36,272 nt of DNA from Clostridiales bacterium. Its GTDB lineage: Bacteria; Bacillota; Clostridia; Lachnospirales; Lachnospiraceae. The notes under the pieces are model-generated. The model saw only the letters and a program-made list of their open reading frames with translations, had not been told where the DNA came from and made no database searches. The DNA is taken from NCBI GenBank assembly GCA_021203365.1, contig JAJQBI010000013.1, positions 1 to 36,272 on the forward strand, read 5' to 3'. Below, piece after piece: positions 30,806 to 36,272 of this stretch; within the stretch, counting starts at the first letter, position 1, and every line of letters begins with the position of its first letter. The translations under genes and the position numbers were made by a program.

Positions 30806-30848
30806 CCGTGGCTACTGGTTATTCCGGTGGCTACGGGCTTCATTTTTT
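30806..30848 (+). terminator. Terminator after the CHC2 gene
   Basis: CCGTGGC (30806-30812) pairs with GCTACGG (30830-30836) with one G-T pair; an inner ACTGG/CCGGT adds five pairs. The T run is at 30843-30848, six bases after the stem. This closes the conjugation part of the element. Confidence 0.6.
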
Positions 30849-31180
30849 GTGTTTTTTATTTTGCCACACTCGTGAAAAAAGGAAAGCTGGATAGACAGGC
30901 AGCTAAGTCTGTTATGACTTGCTTTATTCCCGCGAAGCGGATACCAATACCTCTATGCTTGCATCGTAAACAAGGTTCCGGTACCGGAGTACAACGTGTC
31001 ATTCATCGTCACACCGCTATAACTCAAATAGCGGGATTAGACATTCAAATATTAAAGTTGAATATCCCAAAAGATCAGAGTAGAATAGATACACTGGTCA
31101 TGGATAGATTCCAATTCGCATTCCACGGGTAGAGAGTTTATACACCGGACTGGAATACGAAATTAAGGAAGGGATATTCT
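30849..31180. other. Gene-free region before the MATE gene
   Basis: No gene can be supported. It holds a small inverted repeat CCGCTAT (31014-31020)/ATAGCGG (31028-31034), the promoter at 31058-31086 with the dyad ATTCAA (31043-31048)/TTGAAT (31058-31063) over its -35, and in the leader AATTCGCATTCCA (31113-31125) opposite TGGAATACGAAATT (31151-31164), an imperfect stem that ends directly before the ribosome site AAGGAAGGG (31165-31173). These may form an operator and a translation-control hairpin for the transporter. Confidence 0.45.
31058..31086 (+). promoter_or_regulatory. Promoter of the MATE-kinase gene
   Basis: TTGAAT (31058-31063), a 17-base spacer and TAGAAT (31081-31086). A dyad ATTCAA/TTGAAT overlaps the -35 and could be an operator. 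The leader to the start codon is about 90 nt. Confidence 0.65.
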
Positions 31181-33256
31181 ATGTCGATTGAGACAAATAA
31201 CTATCTTGAAACGGAGAGTCTGGGAAGGCTCATGCGAAAATATGCGTTTCCCTGTGTGATCTCCATGCTGGTAGCGGCACTTTACAATATTGTCGACCAG
31301 ATTTTTATCGCAAACGCATCATACCTCGGTTCATATGGAAATGCAGCCAACACGGTCGTTTTTCCGATGACGGTAGTTGCCATAGCCATTGCTGTCATGA
31401 TCGGGGACGGATGCTGTACATTTGTCAGTATCAGCCTCGGAAGCAAAAAAAGTGATGATGCCGCAAGCGGTGTCGGAAACGCTGTGGTTTCTGTTCTGGC
31501 AGTGAGCCTTGCTCTTACAGCAGTTTATCTTCTGTTTCAGGAACCGATTCTTCGTATGTTCGGTGCGGATGTGAACGAAGAAACATTCCGGCTCTCGAAG
31601 GAGTATTTTTTCTGGATCACGTTAGGGATCCCGTTTTATATGTTCGGGCAGGCTTTAAACCCCATCATACGTTCTGACGGCAGTCCGCACTTTGCGATGT
31701 TGACATTGTTGATGGGCGCTGCCTTTAACATTATTTTTGATCCGATCTGTATCTATGTTCTGAAATGGGGGATGATGGGAGCCGCCGTTGCTACCATCGG
31801 CGGTCAGATTCTATCTGCAGTTATGGCGGCTCTGTACCTTTTCAGAATGAAGGCAACCCCATTAAACAAAAGCTGCTTGCGTTTTCAGCCAGGGCTTGTA
31901 AGGCAAATCCTGACTCTGGGTTTTGCGAGCTTCCTCTCACAGTTCTCTATCGTGCTCTCTATGGCTGCAACGATCAATATGGCTGTGAAATATGGCGCGA
32001 TGGATTCTGTATTCGGGCAGACGGAATATGCCCAGATTCCAACCGCGATTGCGGGGATTGTGTCGAAATTCTTCCAGATTATTATTTCCATTTCTGCCGG
32101 TCTGGCTGCCGGGTGTATTCCGATTGCCGGATACAACATCGGTGCAAAGCGCAATGACCGTGTCCTGGGGCTGATGAAACGGCTGATGGCGTGTGAAGCA
32201 TTACTGGGTCTGGTTTCGTCAGTCATTTTCCTGCTGTTCCCCAGCCAGCTTATGCTGATTTTCGGTTCAGAAAAAGAAAGCATTTATTATACACAGTTTG
32301 CGGTATGGTTCATCCGCGGACAGCTTTGCCTGCTTCCTCTCGCGTGCCTGAATAAGGGCAGCTTTATTTTCCTGCAGTCGCTTGGGAAGGCAAAGGAATC
32401 TTCTGTTCTGTCCGTGGCCCGTGAGTTTGTATTTGGCGTTGGCTTTGCGCTGCTGCTTCCCATGTTCTGGGGACTTTATGCCCTGCCGTTCTTTATGCCG
32501 ACTGCCGACACTGTGACTTTTATTGCCGTTGCAGTTGTACTTCTGCGGATAAAGAAAGAACTGGAAAATCCGGCCACAGGGAATGACAAAGTATGTGAAA
32601 CCGGGGAATTCATTCCCTCTGCGGAGCCTGCACGGACAGATTATATCATTACGATTGGGCGCTCCTACGGCTCCGGCGGCCGCTCTGTTGGGAAGCTGCT
32701 TGCAGAAAAATTAAACATTCCCTATTATGATGCGGCGTTACTGGAAGAAACAGCGAAGCGTTCCGGATTAAACCGGAAGTATCTTGCAAGCATGGATGAA
32801 AAATCTCTGGGAACAAACGGACTATATCAATATATGGGATTCAATTTCAGACATGACTCTGCCCTTGAAAATCTGGCGAATCAGGCGCAGCAGGAAGTGA
32901 TAAAGATGACCGCCGGGCAGGGGCCATGTATTATCATAGGCCGTCGGGCCGACCGGGTTCTTCATGATACAGAGAAGATATTGACTGTCTTTATTACAGC
33001 ATCCGTTGAATCAAGAGCCAGACGGGTATCTGAGCGGGACGGAATCTCTCCTGCCGAGAGCAGGCAGAAAATTGATAAGGTCGACCGGGAAAGAGCCGCC
33101 TATTACAATCAGTATTCTGATTCCACGTGGGGGTTCGCGAGTACATATGACATCTGCCTCGATACTGATAAATTAGGAATTGAAGGAGCGGTGAAGGTAA
33201 TACTGGAAGTGCTTGGGCAGGCCACGATCGGCACCGGAAAGGAAGGAACAGTGTAA
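31181..33256 (+). CDS. MATE-family transporter fused to a cytidylate-kinase-like domain
   Basis: A 691-residue protein; AAGGAAGGG precedes ATG 31181. Residues about 10-455 are a MATE multidrug/Na+ antiporter: a dozen hydrophobic segments, with PCVISMLVAALYNIVDQIFI at the start and the MATE pattern ALNPIIRSDGSPHFAM and AGCIPIAGYNIGAKRNDR. A linker (about 460-484) leads to a soluble domain (about 485-685) of the cytidylate-kinase-like type: ITIGRSYGSGGRSVGKLLAEKLNIPYYD (P-loop-like, from about 493), then CIIIGRRADRVL, ITASVESRARRVSERDGIS and DRERAAYYNQYS. No frameshift separates the two. The kinase half would be cytoplasmic. Substrates are unknown; a sensor or drug-modifying role is possible. 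Confidence 0.92.
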   Translation: MSIETNNYLETESLGRLMRKYAFPCVISMLVAALYNIVDQIFIANASYLGSYGNAANTVVFPMTVVAIAIAVMIGDGCCTFVSISLGSKKSDDAASGVGNAVVSVLAVSLALTAVYLLFQEPILRMFGADVNEETFRLSKEYFFWITLGIPFYMFGQALNPIIRSDGSPHFAMLTLLMGAAFNIIFDPICIYVLKWGMMGAAVATIGGQILSAVMAALYLFRMKATPLNKSCLRFQPGLVRQILTLGFASFLSQFSIVLSMAATINMAVKYGAMDSVFGQTEYAQIPTAIAGIVSKFFQIIISISAGLAAGCIPIAGYNIGAKRNDRVLGLMKRLMACEALLGLVSSVIFLLFPSQLMLIFGSEKESIYYTQFAVWFIRGQLCLLPLACLNKGSFIFLQSLGKAKESSVLSVAREFVFGVGFALLLPMFWGLYALPFFMPTADTVTFIAVAVVLLRIKKELENPATGNDKVCETGEFIPSAEPARTDYIITIGRSYGSGGRSVGKLLAEKLNIPYYDAALLEETAKRSGLNRKYLASMDEKSLGTNGLYQYMGFNFRHDSALENLANQAQQEVIKMTAGQGPCIIIGRRADRVLHDTEKILTVFITASVESRARRVSERDGISPAESRQKIDKVDRERAAYYNQYSDSTWGFASTYDICLDTDKLGIEGAVKVILEVLGQATIGTGKEGTV

Positions 33257-33259
33257 GTG

Positions 33260-34057
33260 ATGAAAAAAATAACGTTTTTCTTTATATATTTCGCCGTCTT
33301 GATCTCTCTTACAGCCTGCGGAGAGGCTTCAGCAAGCACAGCATCCGTAATAACTGATTCAGGAGAAACTGTTCAAAGCACGGAGACAACGGATTCCGGA
33401 AGCCAGGATGCGGGCACAGTTTCTGATGAGACAGTCCGGAATACCGAAGCAGCAACAGACAATGAACAGAATAATCAGGAGTTTATGAATATTGAGATAG
33501 AGCTGACAACCGGGACAATCAAAGTTTATTCCGGTGGTGCGTTTTCTCTGACATATGACGGAGGCAAAGCTGCGGAATATTCCATAACGGACAGCACTCT
33601 GTACATTCCGGTTCAAAATGCCGGTGAACTGATTCTGACACTGCCAGAAGAGTATACTTTTGATACAGTTATCATTTCTGTCGATCAGGGACATCTTTAT
33701 ATGGAGGGTTCCTTTTATATAAAAGACCTGAATTTTAACCTGGGCGAAGGAGGGGCAACGCTGGAAAAAGTATTCGTTTCTGAAAGCATCGTGATCAATG
33801 TAAAGCGTGGCTCGGCTTTCCTTTACGGAACTCTGTCCAAAACTGTGGAAGCACAGTGTAAGGAAGGGAAGATACAGATACATGGGGATGGTCAGCAGAC
33901 AGACTACAATTACGATCTGGAGTTATCCGATGCAGATGTGCAGATTGAAGATGAAAATTATCACGGAACGCTTCAAAAAACGATTGATAACGGAGCAGAG
34001 GATACGATAAATCTTTCCTGTACAAAAGGCGAAATTTCAGTTGAATTTGAACATTAA
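33260..34057 (+). CDS. Lipoprotein with DUF4097-like beta-repeat domain
   Basis: A 265-residue protein; GGAAGGAACAGTGTAAGTG precedes ATG 33260. The N-terminus MKKITFFFIYFAVLISLTAC is a lipoprotein signal with the lipobox LTAC (Cys20). A Ser/Thr-rich, low-complexity linker (about residues 21-75) follows. The rest is beta-rich (FMNIEIELTTGTIKVYSGG, YSITDSTLYIPV, ELILTLPEEYTFDTVIISVDQG, then several similar strands), like the DUF4097/adhesin right-handed beta-helix. It is anchored outside the membrane. The start codon is 3 nt after the MATE stop, so the two are co-expressed and may work together at the envelope. Confidence 0.82.
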   Translation: MKKITFFFIYFAVLISLTACGEASASTASVITDSGETVQSTETTDSGSQDAGTVSDETVRNTEAATDNEQNNQEFMNIEIELTTGTIKVYSGGAFSLTYDGGKAAEYSITDSTLYIPVQNAGELILTLPEEYTFDTVIISVDQGHLYMEGSFYIKDLNFNLGEGGATLEKVFVSESIVINVKRGSAFLYGTLSKTVEAQCKEGKIQIHGDGQQTDYNYDLELSDADVQIEDENYHGTLQKTIDNGAEDTINLSCTKGEISVEFEH

Positions 34058-34060
34058 TTG

Positions 34061-34094
34061 TGTATAGGGAGTGTAACGCTCCCTATACATTCTT
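34061..34094 (+). terminator. Terminator after the lipoprotein gene
   Basis: TGTATAGGGAG (34061-34071) and CTCCCTATACA (34079-34089) form a perfect 11-bp stem with a 7-nt loop, followed by TTCTT. It lies between converging genes and may serve both strands. Confidence 0.85.
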
Positions 34095-34151
34095 AAGGAA
34101 TTCCCTGTCGGATGCATGATGGATGCTGATGCTACATTGAGTCCGTTTAGG

Positions 34152-34715
34152 TTATTTCAACTGCAGGCCATCTTTAAATGCGTTTCCGACTCGTTCCGTG
34201 ACTTTATAGTAGCCATGTGTGTATGGATCGAATGCAATGGCAGCGACCTTTGTGATATCTACGGTATCGCCATTCATGACTGACTCATCCGCTGTGGTGT
34301 TGACCACCTTGCCAATGACTCCGCAGCCATATTCCCCGTCCTGATACTGTATGAACTCGCACTCCATGCAAAGAGGAAATTCATTGATGATCGGGGCATC
34401 CACGAGTTCAGACTTTGTTGTGGTCAGACCGCTTTTTGCAAATTTGTCAGGCGTGTTGTTTCCGGATACGACACCGAAATAATCAGCTTCTGTTACATGC
34501 GCCGCATCCGCGATACTTACCGTAAAAGCCTTTCTCGATTTGATGTTCTTTACCGTTTTGTGTGTCTCTGTCAGATTCAGAATCACCTGATCTCTTTCGA
34601 GCATGGTTCCCCATGCGGCGTTCATATCGTCCACGCTTCCATCTTCATTATAGGTCGCTATCATCAGCACCGGCATCGGGAAAATAGCTTCTGTCGTCTT
34701 AATATTTTTTCTCAT
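34152..34715 (-). CDS. Flavin reductase-family protein
   Basis: A 187-residue protein starting at ATG 34715 on the minus strand, with GGAGGAGCACATC upstream; the frame is open further upstream, but relatives start here (MRKNIKTTEAIFPMPVLMIATY). The FMN-binding split-barrel pattern is seen in PVLMIATYNEDGSVDDMNAAWGTMLERDQVILNL, then HKTVKNIKSRKAFTVSI and FGVVSGNNTPDKF. Such enzymes reduce or bind flavin and often answer to quinone or thiol stress. It is divergent from an HxlR regulator, with the operator between them. Confidence 0.93.
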   Translation of the reverse strand: MRKNIKTTEAIFPMPVLMIATYNEDGSVDDMNAAWGTMLERDQVILNLTETHKTVKNIKSRKAFTVSIADAAHVTEADYFGVVSGNNTPDKFAKSGLTTTKSELVDAPIINEFPLCMECEFIQYQDGEYGCGVIGKVVNTTADESVMNGDTVDITKVAAIAFDPYTHGYYKVTERVGNAFKDGLQLK

Positions 34716-34791
34716 GATGTGCTCCTCCTGTAATTTTTGTTTTTTCAGAGACAAAAGAACTCTGTATCCTTCTTGTCCTGAAGCTGAATAT

Positions 34792-34820
34792 ATGATAACA
34801 TGGTACAAACAGACATACAA
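34792..34820 (-). promoter_or_regulatory. Promoter of the flavin reductase gene
   Basis: On the minus strand TTGTAT (complement of 34815-34820), a 17-base spacer and TATCAT (complement of 34792-34797). The -35 abuts and partly overlaps the dyad at 34819-34845, so binding of the HxlR protein there would block it. Confidence 0.65.
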
Positions 34821-34845
34821 GTACCTACATTTTTGTAAGGTACTT
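34819..34845. promoter_or_regulatory. Probable HxlR operator
   Basis: AAGTACCT (34819-34826) and AGGTACTT (34838-34845) with an 11-nt centre. Dyads of the form GTACCT-n-AGGTAC/GTAAGTA are usual operators of HxlR/YodB-type repressors. It lies in the divergent intergenic region, 15 nt before the regulator gene. Confidence 0.7.
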
Positions 34846-34860
34846 ATCTGGAGGTTAGCT

Positions 34861-35190
34861 ATGGAAAGAAAACGGATTGAAGATGCGAACTTTGAGGATA
34901 CCGGTTACAGCTATACGCTCTCGCTCATTTCAGGCAAATACAAACCGGTTATTCTCTACTGTCTGATGGAATATGAGCCGGTGCGTTTCAACGAGATGCA
35001 GAGGTATATCAAAGTCGCGGACAGAACACTGAGCGCGAACTTAAAAGAGCTGGAAGCGGATGACCTGATCATCCGAAATGTTTATCCGCAAATTCCTCCG
35101 AAAGTGGAATACTCCCTGACGGAAAGAGGACATTCTCTTGTCCAGGTGCTGGATCAGTTATGCGACTGGGGAAATCGGAACAGAAAATAA
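34861..35190 (+). CDS. HxlR-family transcriptional regulator
   Basis: A 109-residue protein; TCTGGAGGTTAGCT precedes ATG 34861. YTLSLISGKYKPVILYCLMEYEPVRFNEMQRYIKVADRTLSANLKELEADDLIIRNVYPQIPPKVEYSLTERGHSL is the HxlR winged helix. A Cys lies at about residue 34, in helix 2; the N-terminal Cys that senses diamide or quinones in YodB is absent. It should repress the divergent flavin reductase and itself. The macro-domain remnant follows 24 nt later. Confidence 0.95.
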   Translation: MERKRIEDANFEDTGYSYTLSLISGKYKPVILYCLMEYEPVRFNEMQRYIKVADRTLSANLKELEADDLIIRNVYPQIPPKVEYSLTERGHSLVQVLDQLCDWGNRNRK

Positions 35191-35213
35191 TGTAGGTAGT
35201 GAGGTGATTACCT

Positions 35214-35532
35214 GTGCCATTTAAAATTATCCGAAACGACATCACAAAAGTAAAAGCAGACGCCATTGTAAACACGGCCAATCCGCATCCGACTTACGCG
35301 GCTGGGACGGACGCAGCCATATACAAAGCCGCCGGCGCGGAACTTCTGCTGGCAGAGCGGAAAAAGATCGGACAGATCGAACGCGGCCAGGTGACAGTGA
35401 CTTCCGCTTTTTCACTTCCTGCAAAATACATTATCCATGCCCTATGCGGCGGCTCCCATGGGCATTGACATCGAACCGGATGACATTGATGTGAGCGATA
35501 CTGTAACTTTTGTCTGGGAAATTGAAACCTGA
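35214..35532 (+). pseudogene. Truncated macro-domain gene joined to a foreign 3' end
   Basis: GTG 35214 has GTGAGGTGATTACCT upstream. The product starts as a macro domain: FKIIRNDITKVKADAIVNTANPHPTYAAGTDAAIYKAAG, LPAKYIIHA at about residues 68-76. Then sequence similarity ends (stop at 35466-35468), where the family goes on for another 150 or more residues; the second half, with the ribose-phosphate loop, is missing. The glycine-rich loop also has AAGTD for the usual GGGTD. In another frame, ATG 35437 to TGA 35532 reads PYAAAPMGIDIEPDDIDVSDTVTFVWEIE, the likely C-terminal end of a different gene. So a deletion has fused two genes. Macro domains process ADP-ribose derivatives. Confidence 0.75.
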
Positions 35533-35615
35533 GAACAGGGAAGCCCGTAGATGATCGAGATTGCTCCGAACATCTGCGAGCTTTTTCAGTCAGATTTCTA
35601 TTCTTTTGCCTTCCC

Positions 35616-36077
35616 TCATTGCGCGAACATGTTCTCAGAGAACTCTTCTCCTGAGACAACCATGTCTATCATATGGAGCAAAAATTTGTCCAGTTGTTCC
35701 TCATTCAATTTCAAGGATTCCTTAATTCTATCAAGATCACCCGACGGAGCAAAACGTTCTTTTACCTGTTCAAGCATATCCATTCTGGCTGCCTCATCCA
35801 TCAGATATCCTTCACCGAATTTCTCCCGCTTTCCATCCGCCAGAAGATAGTTGAGGCTCACGTCAAGCACTTCGCACAGACGGACGCACCGGTCAAGATT
35901 TGGCCAGATCTTTCCGTTCTCATAAGAGGCAATGGTGGATGCAGAAATAGAGATCGAATCGTTTGTGAGCTTTTCGGCCAGCTCTTTTCTGGAGAGACCA
36001 TATTCCTCTCTCAATGCTCTCAATTTCTCCGGCAGATGAGATTTCTCCTGCAGAGTCTGTTTATCCTTTTCGTTCAT
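35616..36077 (-). CDS. XRE-family transcriptional regulator
   Basis: A 153-residue protein starting at ATG 36077 on the minus strand after CAGGAGCAACAAC. The N-terminal HTH (LPEKLRALREEYGLSRKELAEKLTNDSISISASTIASYENGKIWPNLDRCVRLCEVLDVSLNYLLADG) is a Cro/CI-type HTH_3. The C-terminal 70 residues are helical (MDMLEQVKERFAPSGDLDRIKES, LNEEQLDKFLLHMIDMVV) and probably give oligomerisation. A palindrome lies over its promoter (36120-36137), suggesting self-regulation. It may control the genes beyond the window or the element itself. Confidence 0.9.
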   Translation of the reverse strand: MNEKDKQTLQEKSHLPEKLRALREEYGLSRKELAEKLTNDSISISASTIASYENGKIWPNLDRCVRLCEVLDVSLNYLLADGKREKFGEGYLMDEAARMDMLEQVKERFAPSGDLDRIKESLKLNEEQLDKFLLHMIDMVVSGEEFSENMFAQ

Positions 36078-36101
36078 GTTGTTGCTCCTGTATGATGAAA
36101 T

Positions 36102-36137
36102 ATTATAATTTCCGTAAAAGCATTCCGTCAGGAATGC
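36102..36137 (-). promoter_or_regulatory. Promoter and operator of the XRE gene
   Basis: On the minus strand TATAAT is the complement of 36102-36107 and CTGACG (4 of 6 to TTGACA) the complement of 36126-36131, with an 18-base spacer. GCATTCC (36120-36126) and GGAATGC (36131-36137), a perfect dyad with 4-nt centre, covers the -35. Confidence 0.6.
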
Positions 36138-36172
36138 GCAGGCCATCAGCAGCGGTGATGTTCAAAAGGGGA

Positions 36173-36231
36173 TTGGGGATATGCCCCAACAAGCAGGCGT
36201 AGAAGGCTCCGTGAGACGTCTACATTGCTTG
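36173..36231. repeat. Nested inverted repeats at the right edge
   Basis: TTGGGG (36173-36178)/CCCCAA (36184-36189) is followed by CAAGC (36190-36194)/GCTTG (36227-36231) enclosing GTAGA (36199-36203)/TCTAC (36219-36223). The layout resembles a structured RNA or an origin of transfer. The rest of the edge (36232-36272) shows no gene. Confidence 0.5.
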
Positions 36232-36272
36232 CGAGTTAGCGAATCGGACCGAAAATGCCCCTGAAATTCAAC

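Noticed and set aside
30794..31132. 112-codon frame after the CHC2 gene with a hydrophobic start
   Set aside because: It runs through the terminator hairpin at 30806-30848, has no ribosome site and its second half looks like non-coding sequence; no family recognised.
36014..36202. 62-codon frame on the plus strand at the right edge
   Set aside because: It begins antisense to the XRE gene, crosses that gene's promoter and operator and ends in the nested repeats; no ribosome site.

Overview
The window is most of one integrative and conjugative element (ICE) of the Tn1549/CTn4 type, sitting in a Firmicutes chromosome, probably a gut Lachnospiraceae or related Clostridia. This rests on the mix of families (Maff2, DUF4315, DUF4366, PcfB/DUF3801, TTRAP, YodL/DUF4316, Cys-rich VLP, DUF3849), strong AGGAGG ribosome sites, frequent TTG and GTG starts and balanced base composition. 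Family names were assigned by eye, without any search.

Layout. 1-1171 is chromosomal flank: a decayed ACT-domain gene remnant, an alpha/beta-hydrolase-like gene and a terminator. 1172-1213 is the 3' part of a tRNA-Arg(CCT) gene on the minus strand, cut at the anticodon loop. It is the likely attachment site, with the element lying to the right. 1214-1630 is the left-end control region (repeats, weak promoter, attenuator-like terminator). 1631-5263 is a replication and partition module (Cys-rich protein, wHTH initiator-like protein with an internal 15-nt repeat array, DnaC-like ATPase, ParA, ParB). 5308-9199 holds accessory genes of mostly unknown function (a paralogous pair, DUF5688, DpnD/PcfM-DUF3846, PcfB-like). 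9196-18813 is the type IV secretion module (VirD4 coupling ATPase, Maff2, VirB6/TrbL, PrgI, VirB4, NlpC/P60 hydrolase, DUF4315, DUF4366). 18958-21258 is cargo with its own promoter (GNAT, ACT, MmcQ/YjbR, KptA RNA 2'-phosphotransferase, Smr). 21350-30785 is the DNA-processing module (Cys-rich VLP protein, TopB, DUF3849, YodL/DUF4316, TTRAP, a helicase remnant, MobC, a candidate oriT, DUF6809, a membrane protein, MOBP relaxase, CHC2 zinc-finger protein). 31181-36077 is further cargo: a MATE transporter fused to a cytidylate-kinase-like domain, a lipoprotein, a divergent flavin reductase/HxlR pair, a broken macro-domain gene and an XRE regulator. No integrase is visible; the right end lies outside the window.

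How it fits together. The relaxase with MobC would nick at oriT, VirD4 would hand the strand to the VirB4/VirB6/PrgI channel, the NlpC/P60 protein would open the wall, and ParAB with the initiator and DnaC would support the circular form. Transfer is doubtful as sequenced: virB4 carries two single-base deletions, the hydrolase an in-frame TAG, the DUF4366 gene a frameshift with loss of half an SH3 domain, and the large helicase gene has lost nearly all of its N-terminal part.

The most interesting signals are: (i) a shared C-terminal tail (R/K-x-S-V/A-x-x-x-L, then a charged end) on six otherwise unrelated proteins, a candidate common targeting signal; (ii) terminator-like hairpins placed just before the ribosome site of successive gene blocks, suggesting element-wide attenuation or antitermination; (iii) a translationally coupled KptA-Smr pair in the cargo; (iv) the MATE-kinase fusion; (v) apparent CTG and ATC start codons for PrgI and the relaxase.
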